Both the position numbers and the translations under genes were made by a program. A stretch of DNA of 64,000 nt, taken from assembly GCA_963699055.1 (NCBI GenBank), contig CAVOTA010000004.1:62001-126000 (forward strand), in the 5' to 3' direction. This document shows, in pieces, positions 1 to 8,138 of the stretch; the stretch's first letter is position 1, and each line of letters begins with the position of its first letter. The notes beneath the pieces are model-generated. The model did not search any database, was not told the DNA's origin, and saw only the letters and a list, made by a program, of their open reading frames with translations. The stretch comes from Bog-756 sp963699055. GTDB taxonomy: Bacteria; Actinomycetota; Acidimicrobiia; Acidimicrobiales; RAAP-2.

Positions 1-613
<613 letters not shown>

Positions 614-617
<4 letters not shown>

Positions 618-1945
618 CGGACGTCCTCGGCGTGGACCTCGGCGATGCACGCCACCAGCACCTCGACCACCCGGTCGAGCTCGTCCGCGGTACTGGTCAG
701 CGGGGGCATCACCACGACGACGTCGCCCAGCGGCCGGAGCAGCACACCCCGTCGCACGGCGGCGGCGCAGACCCGGCGGCCCCAGCGCACGGCCCCCACC
801 GGGGGGGCGAGCTCCACCCCGACCATGAGCCCGCAGCGGCGCACCTCGGCCACGTCCGTGCGACCGGCCACCGACTCGTCGAGGCGTGCGCCCAGGTGGG
901 CGGCGACGTCGCGCACGTGGGCCAGGACGTCCCACTCGTCGAGCAGCTGCAGGTGGCGGAGGGCGACGGCGCACGCCAGCGCGTTCCCGCCGTAGGAGTG
1001 CCCGTGGTAGAAGGTCGCCGTCCCGAGGTCCTCGCCGAGGAACCCCTCCCACACCGACGCCGACGCCACCGTGGCCGACAGCGGCAGGTACCCGCCGGTG
1101 ATGCCCTTCCCCAGGCACATCAGGTCGGGACGGAACCCGGGGCCCGCCCACTCCGACGCGAACAGCCGCCCCGTCCGTCCGAAGCCGGTGGCCACCTCGT
1201 CGCAGATCAGCAGCACCCCGTGGGCACGGCAGGCACGCCCCACGACGGCGAGGTCCTCGGGGTCGGCCACCAGGATGCCCGACGCCCCCTGGACCAACGG
1301 CTCGACGATCATGGCGGCCAGGGTGTCGGCGTTCGCCTCGACGGCGGCCACGGCGTGGCGCGCCCAGTCGGCGGCGGCGTAGCCGGGGGTGCGCACCACC
1401 GGGAAGCGCAGGGGGTCGAAGACCGTGGTCCCGAACCCGCCGTCGCCGACGGAGAGGGCACCCACCGTGTCCCCGTGGTAGGCGTCACCCAGCGCCAGGA
1501 ACCGGGTGCGGCCCGGCTCACCCCGGTTGACCCAGTACTGGAAGGCGATCTTGAGCGCCTGCTCGACGGCGACGGCCCCGTCGGAGGCGAACACCGTGTG
1601 CGCCCCGTCGACCGGCACCACGGCGGCCAACGCCTCGGCGAACTCCACCGCCGCGGTGCTGCCGTTGCCCAGGAGGGTGGCGTGGGCCACCCGTCCCAGC
1701 TGGTCCACGACAGCCCCGTCGAGCTCGGGCACCCGGTGGCCCAGAGTGGTCACCCACAGCGACGAGATGGCGTCGAAGTACCGGTTGCCGTGGACGTCGA
1801 TCAGCTCCCGTCCCTCGGCGCGCTCCACCGTGACCGGCTCGTTTCCCGGATAGGCGGCCATCTGGGTGAAGCCGTGCCAGACCACGGCGACGTCCCGGGC
1901 CACCCAGGGGTCGACGTCGTGACGGACGGTGGGCTCGGCGCTCAT
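614..1945 (-). CDS. bioA: adenosylmethionine-8-amino-7-oxononanoate aminotransferase (BioA)
   Basis: Class III aminotransferase that converts 8-amino-7-oxononanoate to 7,8-diaminopelargonate, usually with S-adenosylmethionine as amino donor. It is 443 residues long, normal for the family. Visible blocks are VWHGFTQM near residue 22, the PLP-phosphate region, LICDEVATGFGRTG near 246-259, and the PLP lysine K280 in CLGKGITGG. The ATG at 1945 is chosen because the homologous N-terminus begins just after it; the upstream open frame is low-complexity. A possible -10 (TACGGT on the minus strand, 1983-1988) would give a leader of about 30 nt. First gene of bioA-bioF. The 169-bp gap to divergent ribC holds both promoters. 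Confidence 0.93.
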
Positions 1946-2102
1946 CGGGCACGAGTCTTGCCGAGCCGTGGGCGTCGGGCGAACCGTACCGGACCACCGG
2001 TGCGCCGGCCGGGGCCGACCGGGCACCGGGCAGGACGCGGCCACCGGCCCGCCGGGGACCCGTCGGGGTCCGCCGCCGGGAAGGCCGGACGGGACCCGCC
2101 GG

Positions 2103-2108
2103 TAGAGT
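2103..2108 (+). promoter_or_regulatory. -10 box of ribC (leaderless type)
   Basis: TAGAGT ends 6 nt before the ribC ATG and there is no Shine-Dalgarno. A transcript initiated at normal spacing would begin at the start codon. Confidence 0.6.
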
Positions 2109-2114
2109 GGGCCG

Positions 2115-2591
2115 ATGGATCGCATCGGCGTCGTCGACACCATGTTCGCCCGCTACGACATGGGGGCGGAGGCCCTGGCCGAGCTGGCGGAGTGCCCCGG
2201 CCACGGCACCACCTTCGAGGTGGTCCGGCGCACCGTCCCCGGGTTCAAGGACCTCGGCGTGGCATGCAAGCGCCTGATCGAGCAGGAGGGGTGCGGCATC
2301 GTCGTCGCCCTCGGCATGCCCGGCAAGGCGGCCATCGACCAGGTATGCGCCCACGAGGCGTCCCAGGGGATCATGCTCGCCCAGCTGCTCACCTCCACCC
2401 ACGTCCTCGAGGTCTTCGTCCACGAGAACGAGGAGGAGGATCCGGCCGAGCTGGCCCGGGTCTGCGTGAACCGTGCCCGCAAGCACGCCCGCAACGCCTA
2501 CTGGATGCTCTACGAACCCGAGCAGCTCACCCGGAACGCGGGCCGGGGTGTGCGCCAGGGCTACGAGGACGCCGGGCCGCTCACCCGGTGA
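2115..2591 (+). CDS. ribC: archaeal-type riboflavin synthase (RibC)
   Basis: Makes riboflavin by dismutation of two 6,7-dimethyl-8-ribityllumazine molecules. The 158-residue sequence follows the archaeal RibC family, which is homologous to lumazine synthase, and not the two-domain bacterial RibE. Visible family blocks are IGVVDTMFARYDMGA at the N-terminus, VPGFKDLGVACKRLIE near 40-55, ALGMPGKAAIDQVCAHEAS near 66-84, and TSTHVLEVFVHE near 93-104. It ends with LTRNAGRGVRQGYEDAGPL. It is a single gene, divergent from bioA and convergent with a hypothetical gene. No FMN riboswitch is visible; the gene appears leaderless. Confidence 0.88.
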   Translation: MDRIGVVDTMFARYDMGAEALAELAECPGHGTTFEVVRRTVPGFKDLGVACKRLIEQEGCGIVVALGMPGKAAIDQVCAHEASQGIMLAQLLTSTHVLEVFVHENEEEDPAELARVCVNRARKHARNAYWMLYEPEQLTRNAGRGVRQGYEDAGPLTR

Positions 2592-2614
2592 GCGAGGGCA
2601 CCGGGCGCCGGGTG

Positions 2615-2633
2615 CCGGGTGCCGGGCACCCGG
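2615..2633. terminator. hairpin between convergent ribC and hypothetical gene
   Basis: Nine-base arms CCGGGTGCC and GGCACCCGG around one base form a very stable hairpin in either direction. It is embedded in a run of GCCGGGT units (2607-2627). There is no T-tract, so this is a terminator candidate only. Confidence 0.45.
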
Positions 2634-2643
2634 GAGCCGGAGG

Positions 2644-3060
2644 TCAGAGGTACTGGGCGTCGATCCCGGCGTAGACGTGGAGCTTGCCGGCGATGGAGGT
2701 GAACTCGGCGATCATCAGCCGGGCGCGCACGACACGCGCCGCGAAGCGCTCGTCGGTGTCGGCGGCCGTGCCCTTGGTGCGCAGCGTGGACCCGGCCAGC
2801 GCCAGGAGGACGTCCACGATCGACGCCAGGAAGTCGCCGGTCCAGGACTCCGGGCACGGACAGGTGGCGAACCAGGACTGCGTGCGACGGGCCCGGACCA
2901 TCAGGGCCTCGGCGTCGGTCACGTTGGACACCGGGTCGCCGCCGGCCATGGACTGGACGAGCGACGCCGACGCCAGCAGGTCAGCCTTGATCGTCTCCGC
3001 CTCCCGGAACCAGGAGCCCAGTTCCAACCAGTCCACCGGGTCGTTCATCGTCGAGTTCAC
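2644..3060 (-). CDS. hypothetical protein, helical
   Basis: Not recognised. The product is 138 residues, mostly predicted helix, with no signal peptide or membrane segment. Features seen: an N-terminal WLELGSWFREAETIKADLL segment, a CPCP motif near the middle, and a hydrophobic helix FLASIVDVLLALAG. The GTG at 3060 is preferred because GGAGGG lies 7 nt upstream; an ATG at 3048 is the alternative. The upstream region carries a palindrome and an element shared with the ugd leader (see 3196-3222), so regulation of this gene may be informative even though its function is unknown. Confidence 0.6.
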   Translation of the reverse strand: MNSTMNDPVDWLELGSWFREAETIKADLLASASLVQSMAGGDPVSNVTDAEALMVRARRTQSWFATCPCPESWTGDFLASIVDVLLALAGSTLRTKGTAADTDERFAARVVRARLMIAEFTSIAGKLHVYAGIDAQYL

Positions 3061-3396
3061 GGTCCTGCCCTCCGAGCGATCGGCTCCGGCACCCGGCGGG
3101 ACGATCGCATGTCCGAGCCGGCGGTACACCCGGCGGCCCGGTGGCCGTCGGACTGCACCTGGGGTTGCACACGATCACTGTCGACCCCCGGCGGTCCCGC
3201 CTTTAGCGAAATCCCGGATTTCCGCACCCGGGTGCCTGGAACGTCCTCCCAGGTCAACCGCGTGCAAGCCGAGTTGCGCAACGATGGTTGCGGCGATGGC
3301 GGCCGACGACGGCCGGCGGCACGGCGTGGCGGGGCGGGTGGCTCGACGCCGGTGGCCGGAACGGGACGGCCGGGACGGCCGGGCTGCCCCGGACCC
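3061..3396. other. non-coding gap upstream of the hypothetical gene
   Basis: A stretch of 336 bp between the 2644-3060 gene and the acyl-CoA dehydrogenase stop, both on the minus strand. It contains a perfect 7-bp-arm palindrome at 3208-3222 and an element similar to one at 51558-51574. I see no gene or RNA in it. Confidence 0.6.
3196..3222 (-). promoter_or_regulatory. shared upstream element plus palindrome
   Basis: The plus strand reads CCCGCCTTTAGCGAAATC at 3196-3213, followed by a palindrome GAAATCC-C-GGATTTC at 3208-3222. The first part matches CCCGCCTGAGCGATTTC at 51558-51574 with one gap. On the minus strand it begins 136 nt upstream of the GTG at 3060. It is AT-richer than its surroundings. 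Operator or alternative sigma-factor site is an inference. Confidence 0.4.
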
Positions 3397-4539
3397 CTAG
3401 ACCTGCGGGTCGTGGGGCAGCCCGAGGGACCGCTCGGCGATGATGTTGCGCTGCACCTCCGAGGTGCCACCCCCGATGGTCAGCGCCGGGGCGAAGAGGA
3501 ACCCGAAGGACCACATGGCGTCGGGCCATCCGCCGGCGTCCCGCGCTCCGGGGACCGGCCCGCTCCCCGTCAGCATCCCCGAGGCGCCGGCCAGGTCCCT
3601 CGCCAGCTCCATGACGTGCTTGCCGTGCTCGTCGGCCAGTGCCTTGCGCACACTGGCCTCGGGGCCCGGCGTGGCGCCGGCCACCGCCGCCGACACCGTG
3701 CGCAGACGCAGGAGCCGCAGGATCTCGCCCTCGGTCCATACCGAGGCCAGCCGCTGGCGCAGCAGCGGGTCGTCGACACCCCCGCCGGCCCGGACGGCCG
3801 CCACCAGGTCGTCGGCGGTGGGGCCCATCCCCCACAGCGCGCCGGAACCGGACAGTGACACCCGCTCGTTGGCCAGTGTCACCTTGCCCAGCGACCAGCC
3901 GCGTCCGCGCTCGCCCACCAGATTGGCGGCCGGCAGCCGCACCTCGTCGAGGAACACCTCGTTGAACGTGTGGTCCCCGGTCATGTCGACCAGCGGACGC
4001 ACGGTGATCCCCGGGGCGTCCATCGGGCAGACGAAGTAGGAGATGCCCTGGTGTATCGGCGCGTCGGGCTCGGTGCGGGCGAGCAGGATGCCGTAGTCGG
4101 CCCGGTGGGCGTAGCTGGTCCACACCTTCTGACCCCGCACCACCCACTCGTCCCCGTCGAGCTCGGCGCGGGTCGTGAGCGACGCCAGGTCGGAGCCGGC
4201 GCCGGGCTCACTGAAGAGCTGGCACCAGATCTCGTCGGCGGCGAGCAGCGGGAAGAGGTACCGGTCCTTCTGCTCGGGCGTGCCGGCGTGCAGGAGGGTC
4301 GGTCCGGCCCAGCCGATCCCGATGGTGTTGTCCGGACGGCGCACGCCGGCCCGCCGCAGCTCCTCGTCCACCAGCAGCTGGTAGGTCGGATCGGCGCCCA
4401 GGCCCCACGGGGCGGGCCAGTGCGGCGCCACCAGTCCCCGCTCGGCAAGCTGGCGGCCCGTCGGGTGCGGATGGTCGGCGAACCAGGCCCGTAGCTCGGT
4501 CCGCCGTGGGTCGTCGTCAGGGGGTAGCGCGGTGTCCAC
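3397..4539 (-). CDS. acyl-CoA dehydrogenase family protein
   Basis: FAD-dependent alpha,beta-desaturation of an acyl-CoA; substrate unknown. It is 380 residues. The FAD/substrate block is QLFSEPGAGSDLASL near 109-123, followed by VWTSYAHRADYGILLART; the C-terminal block TIGGGTSEVQRNIIAER lies near 355-371. Where MCAD-type enzymes have the catalytic Glu (YEG), this protein has GGG, as in some mycobacterial FadE subunits, so the base is elsewhere or in a partner. The GTG at 4539 is chosen because TACGCT lies 7 nt upstream (leaderless). It diverges from the acyl-CoA synthetase, suggesting joint fatty-acid or sterol side-chain catabolism. Confidence 0.85.
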   Translation of the reverse strand: MDTALPPDDDPRRTELRAWFADHPHPTGRQLAERGLVAPHWPAPWGLGADPTYQLLVDEELRRAGVRRPDNTIGIGWAGPTLLHAGTPEQKDRYLFPLLAADEIWCQLFSEPGAGSDLASLTTRAELDGDEWVVRGQKVWTSYAHRADYGILLARTEPDAPIHQGISYFVCPMDAPGITVRPLVDMTGDHTFNEVFLDEVRLPAANLVGERGRGWSLGKVTLANERVSLSGSGALWGMGPTADDLVAAVRAGGGVDDPLLRQRLASVWTEGEILRLLRLRTVSAAVAGATPGPEASVRKALADEHGKHVMELARDLAGASGMLTGSGPVPGARDAGGWPDAMWSFGFLFAPALTIGGGTSEVQRNIIAERSLGLPHDPQV

Positions 4540-4546
4540 GCGGGCA

Positions 4547-4552
4547 AGCGTA
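4547..4552 (-). promoter_or_regulatory. -10 box of the acyl-CoA dehydrogenase gene
   Basis: TACGCT on the minus strand, 7 nt before the GTG. No Shine-Dalgarno is present, which fits leaderless transcription. Confidence 0.55.
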
Positions 4553-4684
4553 GGCTGCTCCGATCGCCACGGCCGTGCCGTGGGAAGGGGCACCGGCCGA
4601 CGGGCGATGCCGACGACCGGAGTGCAGGGACCACCGGACACGGGCGCAGCCCGACGCGAGGCCCGGGGTAACGAGGAGACCGAC

Positions 4685-6337
4685 GTGAGCAGCTGGAACT
4701 TCGCCGACGTCTGGGAGACCGTGGCCGACGCACTGGCCGACGCCCCGGCGCTCGTCCACGGGTCCCACACCCGCACCTGGGCCGAGTTCGACCGGCGGGC
4801 CGACAACGTGGGCCGGTGGCTGCTCGGTGCGGGCGCCACCCACCAGGACAAGGTGGCGCTCTACCTCTACAACTGCCCCGACTACCTCGAGACGTGCTTC
4901 GCCGCGTACAAGACCGGCCTCGTGCCCATCAACACCAACTACCGCTACGCCGACGACGAGCTCGTGTACCTGTGGCAGAACGCCGACACGGTGGCCGTGG
5001 TCTTCCACGGTGCCTTCGTCGAACGCATCGAGGGCGTCCGCCACCGGGTGCCCGGCGTGCGTAGCTGGCTGTGGGTCGACGACGGGACCGCCACGTGCCC
5101 GCCGTGGGCGGTCCCCTACGAGGAGGCGGCGGAGACCACCGGTGCCCACGGCCCGTCCGGGCACGAGCGGGTGGTGGCGCCGTGGGGACGCGGGCCCGAC
5201 GACCTCCACATGCTCTACACCGGCGGCACCACCGGGATGCCCAAGGGGGTGATGTGGCGCCAGGACGACCTCTTCGCCCGGCTCAACGGGGGCGGGTTCC
5301 GCCGCTACCCCGAACACGGCGGCCTCGACGACGTGCGGGCCGAGCTGGCCGCCAACGGTGCCGGCATGACCCTCCTGCCCGCCTGCCCGCTGATGCACGG
5401 CACCGGGGCGTTCACGGCCATGGAGTGCCTCAGCGAGGGCGGGCGCGTGGTCACCCTCGCCGGGCGCCAGTTCGATCCCGTCGAGCTGCTGGACACCATC
5501 GAGGCAGAGCGGGTCAACTGCACCGTCATCGTCGGCGACGCCTTCGCCCGGCCGATCCTCGGCGCGCTCGACGCGGATCCCGGGCGGTGGGACCTGTCCG
5601 AGCTGGTGGCCATCATCTCGTCCGGCGTCATGTGGAGCGAGGAGTCCAAGCAGGGTCTGCTCCGCCACCACGAGGGGATGCTGCTGATCGACGCCTTCGG
5701 CTCGTCGGAGGCGCTCGGGATGGGCACGTCGGTCTCGTCGAGCCAGGAACGGGCCAGGACCGCCGAGTTCCGACTCGGCCGGGACGTCCGGGTGGTCGAC
5801 GTCGAGGGCCGGGACGTCGAGGCGGGATCGGGCCAGGTGGGCGTGCTCGCCCTGGGTGGCCGCATCCCGGTCGGGTACTACAAGGACGAGACGAAGTCGG
5901 CGGCCACCTTCCGGGTCATCGACGGTGTCCGCTACTCCATCCCCGGGGACTACGCGGAGATCGGCGAGGACGGATCGATCCATCTGCTCGGCCGGGGCTC
6001 GGTGTGCATCAACACCGGAGGGGAGAAGGTCTACCCGGAGGAGGTCGAGGAGGTCGTGAAGACCGTCGACGGCGTGGGCGACGCCGTGGTCGTCGGCATC
6101 CCGAACGAGCGCTTCGGCGAGGAGATCGTGGCCGTGGTCGAGCTCGCCCCGGGTACGCCCGGGGGCTCGGTGGCCGCCGAGACGGTGATCGACCACGTGA
6201 AGCGCCGCCTCGCCGGCTACAAGGCACCCCGTCGGGTCCGTTTCGTGGGGACCATCGGGCGGTCGCCCTCGGGCAAGGTCGACTACGCACGCCACCGTGC
6301 CGAGACGGCGGAGGACCTGGGCGTGCCGCTCGGCTGA
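4685..6337 (+). CDS. acyl-CoA synthetase, FadD19/FadD17-like
   Basis: ATP-dependent acyl-AMP then acyl-CoA ligase of the ANL superfamily, 550 residues. The AMP-binding P-loop YTGGTTGMPKG is at 178-188; GYYKDE and the hinge-region IPGDYAEIGEDG follow, then RGSVCINTGGEKVYPEEVE, and the C-terminal catalytic K531 in GRSPSGKVDY. The closest family I recognise is the mycobacterial FadD19 type acting on steroid side chains or branched acids; the exact substrate is not readable. The GTG at 4685 has GAGGAG (4673-4678) at good spacing. Divergent from the acyl-CoA dehydrogenase across a 145-bp shared control region. Confidence 0.88.
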   Translation: MSSWNFADVWETVADALADAPALVHGSHTRTWAEFDRRADNVGRWLLGAGATHQDKVALYLYNCPDYLETCFAAYKTGLVPINTNYRYADDELVYLWQNADTVAVVFHGAFVERIEGVRHRVPGVRSWLWVDDGTATCPPWAVPYEEAAETTGAHGPSGHERVVAPWGRGPDDLHMLYTGGTTGMPKGVMWRQDDLFARLNGGGFRRYPEHGGLDDVRAELAANGAGMTLLPACPLMHGTGAFTAMECLSEGGRVVTLAGRQFDPVELLDTIEAERVNCTVIVGDAFARPILGALDADPGRWDLSELVAIISSGVMWSEESKQGLLRHHEGMLLIDAFGSSEALGMGTSVSSSQERARTAEFRLGRDVRVVDVEGRDVEAGSGQVGVLALGGRIPVGYYKDETKSAATFRVIDGVRYSIPGDYAEIGEDGSIHLLGRGSVCINTGGEKVYPEEVEEVVKTVDGVGDAVVVGIPNERFGEEIVAVVELAPGTPGGSVAAETVIDHVKRRLAGYKAPRRVRFVGTIGRSPSGKVDYARHRAETAEDLGVPLG

Positions 6338-6365
6338 GCGCCCCGGTCGGGCGGTCGCACCGCCT

Positions 6366-6421
6366 GGAGCGGCCCGTCAGGAGCGGTCCGTCAGGAGGGG
6401 CCCGTCAGGAGCGGCCCGTCA
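6366..6421. repeat. 4 x 14-bp tandem array at a convergent junction
   Basis: Four copies of GGAGCGGCCCGTCA with single changes in copies two and three, lying between the stop of the acyl-CoA synthetase and the stop of the nucleotidyltransferase. No hairpin potential is obvious. Confidence 0.85.
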
Positions 6422-6442
6422 GCGGCGGTCGGGGCGGACGGC

Positions 6443-7186
6443 TCAGCCCTTGTTGGCGCCGTGGGTGCGGACGAAGTCGTTGACGGCGTAGTACGCGTCG
6501 ATCGACTCGCCGGCGTCGCCCCAGAACCCTTCGAGCACGTCGAAGGCCATCGCCCCCTGGGCGATGTAGTGGTTGTTGACGTCGGTGATCTCGAGCTCGC
6601 CGCGCCCCGAGGGCACCAGCGAGGGGATGACCTCGAACACGTCGGCGTCGTAGCAGTAGATCCCGGTGACCCCGAACTTCGACGCCGGGTGCTCGGGCTT
6701 CTCGACGATGCCGGAGATGCGACCGTCGGCGTCGAAGGACGGCACGCCGAGGTGGCGCAGGTGCTCGTCCTCCTCCACCGGGGTCAGCAGGATGCGCGCC
6801 CCGTGGGGGTCGGCCCCGAAGGCCTCGACCATGGGCCGGATCGACTGCTCGCAGATGTTGTCGGCCAGCATCACCAGCACGGGGTCGCCGTCCACGAACC
6901 GGGCGGCCAGGCCGAGCGCCTCGGCGATCCCGCCCGGCCGCTCCTGGTAGCCGTAGCTCAGCTGGTCGATCCCGAACTCGTGGCCGTTGCCCAGCAGCCG
7001 CAGGAACTCGCCGGCGTGGGTGCCGCCGGTGACCAGCATGATCTCGGTGATACCGGCGTTCACCAGCGCCTCGATGGCCCAGTTGATCATCGGCCGGTCG
7101 TAGATCGGCAGCAGGTGCTTGTTGGTGATGCGGGTAAGCGGGTGCAGGCGCGAACCCGTACCACCGGCGAGGAGGACACCCTTCAT
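6443..7186 (-). CDS. rmlA: sugar-1-phosphate nucleotidyltransferase, short RmlA-like
   Basis: Couples a sugar 1-phosphate to an NTP, most likely glucose-1-phosphate thymidylyltransferase of the dTDP-rhamnose route. It is 247 residues, shorter than the usual 290 of RmlA because the C-terminal allosteric helices are missing. Motifs: LLAGGTGSRLHPLT at 5-18, NKHLLPIYDRPMINWA, an ADN metal-site motif near 133, VEKPEHPASKFGVTGIY and FWGDAGES near the end. The dTDP-rhamnose partners rmlB and rmlD are 45 kb away and rmlC is not in the window, so nucleotide specificity is inferred. The gene appears leaderless (TAGGCT, 6 nt, ATG). Confidence 0.75.
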   Translation of the reverse strand: MKGVLLAGGTGSRLHPLTRITNKHLLPIYDRPMINWAIEALVNAGITEIMLVTGGTHAGEFLRLLGNGHEFGIDQLSYGYQERPGGIAEALGLAARFVDGDPVLVMLADNICEQSIRPMVEAFGADPHGARILLTPVEEDEHLRHLGVPSFDADGRISGIVEKPEHPASKFGVTGIYCYDADVFEVIPSLVPSGRGELEITDVNNHYIAQGAMAFDVLEGFWGDAGESIDAYYAVNDFVRTHGANKG

Positions 7187-7192
7187 GCGCGC

Positions 7193-7198
7193 AGCCTA
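7193..7198 (-). promoter_or_regulatory. -10 box of the rmlA-like gene
   Basis: TAGGCT on the minus strand, 6 nt before the ATG at 7186, with no Shine-Dalgarno. Confidence 0.55.
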
Positions 7199-7238
7199 GA
7201 CCTGTGCGGGGTCGCCGGGCACCCGGGCACGGGTGCCG

Positions 7239-8081
7239 TCACCCGGGGCCGGTGCCGAATTGGGCCACCACCGCGTCGGCCAGGGCCGGCCACGCCCGCG
7301 ATGCCCACACCCCGAACGGACGGTCGGCCAGACCGGCACAGAGCACCCGGGCCACCGGGTCGACCCAGAAGAAGGAGCCGGTCTGCCCGAAGTGCCCGTA
7401 GGTGGCGGACGAATTGGCCGAGCCGGTCCAGTGGGGGTGCTTCGCGCCCCGCAGCTCCACACCCAGTCCCCAGTCGCACGGGGACGAGGGGCCGAACCCG
7501 GGCAGCACGCCGGCCAGTCCCGGGAACTGCACGGTGACGGCCTCACGCCACGTCGCCCGGCTGACCAGCGTCGGGCGCGCCCACTCGCGGGCCAGTGCGA
7601 GCAGGTCGACCAGCGGGCCGGCCAGTCCGGCGGCGGCCCCGGGCGGCGTACCGACCAGCGACGTGCCCGACAGGCCCAGCGGCTCCAGGACGCCCACGGC
7701 CAGGTACTCGCCGAACGACATGCCCGAACGGGCCGCGAGGGTGGCCGCCAGGACGTCGTAGGCGGCGTTCGAGTAGATGCGCCGCACGCCCGGTGCCTCG
7801 ACCGGCGGACCCGGGTCGGGTCCCAGTCCCGAGGCGTGGGCCAACAGGTGGCGCACGGTCGCACCCGGCGGTCCGGCCGGTTCGTCGAGGGAGAGGGTGC
7901 CCTCCTCCACGGCGACCAGTGCGGCCAGCGCCGTCGCCGGCTTGGTGACCGAGGCCCAGGCGTACACCCGTCCCGCGTCTCCGGTCGTCCGCGGCCGGCC
8001 GAGCGCGTCGGCGCCGAAGGGCACGACGCCGACGGCCGCCGCCTCCACCGGCCAGTCGGCCACACTCCCCAGGGCATCCAT
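7239..8081 (-). CDS. serine hydrolase of the beta-lactamase / PBP-like family
   Basis: A 280-residue protein with the three catalytic motifs of the class C beta-lactamase and DD-peptidase fold: SVTK at 44-47 (nucleophile Ser and general-base Lys), YSN at 103-105, and HFGQTG at 230-235 in place of KTG. HxG in the third motif is common in esterase-like and peptidase-like members, so true beta-lactamase activity is unlikely. No signal peptide is evident from the ATG at 8081, suggesting a cytoplasmic or non-classically located enzyme. The gene diverges from a secreted lipase across only 57 bp. The natural substrate cannot be read from sequence. Confidence 0.8.
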   Translation of the reverse strand: MDALGSVADWPVEAAAVGVVPFGADALGRPRTTGDAGRVYAWASVTKPATALAALVAVEEGTLSLDEPAGPPGATVRHLLAHASGLGPDPGPPVEAPGVRRIYSNAAYDVLAATLAARSGMSFGEYLAVGVLEPLGLSGTSLVGTPPGAAAGLAGPLVDLLALAREWARPTLVSRATWREAVTVQFPGLAGVLPGFGPSSPCDWGLGVELRGAKHPHWTGSANSSATYGHFGQTGSFFWVDPVARVLCAGLADRPFGVWASRAWPALADAVVAQFGTGPG

Positions 8082-8090
8082 GCCCGTACC

Positions 8091-8096
8091 AGCGTA
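8091..8096 (-). promoter_or_regulatory. -10 box of the serine hydrolase gene
   Basis: TACGCT on the minus strand, 9 nt before the ATG at 8081. Confidence 0.45.
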
Positions 8097-8123
8097 GGGG
8101 AACATGCAGGCCACGCTCCTGGC

Positions 8124-8129
8124 TACTGT
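8124..8129 (+). promoter_or_regulatory. -10 box of the secreted lipase gene
   Basis: TACTGT lies 9 nt before the ATG at 8139, within the 57-bp divergent spacer. Confidence 0.45.
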
Positions 8130-8138
8130 GGAACGGCT

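Noticed and set aside
1946..2114. FMN riboswitch before the riboflavin synthase gene
   Set aside because: The -10 box is 6 nt from the ATG, leaving no leader for a riboswitch, and no conserved RFN elements are seen.
7239..8081. True class C beta-lactamase
   Set aside because: No signal peptide is evident and the KTG triad is HFGQTG, which fits an esterase- or peptidase-like family member better.
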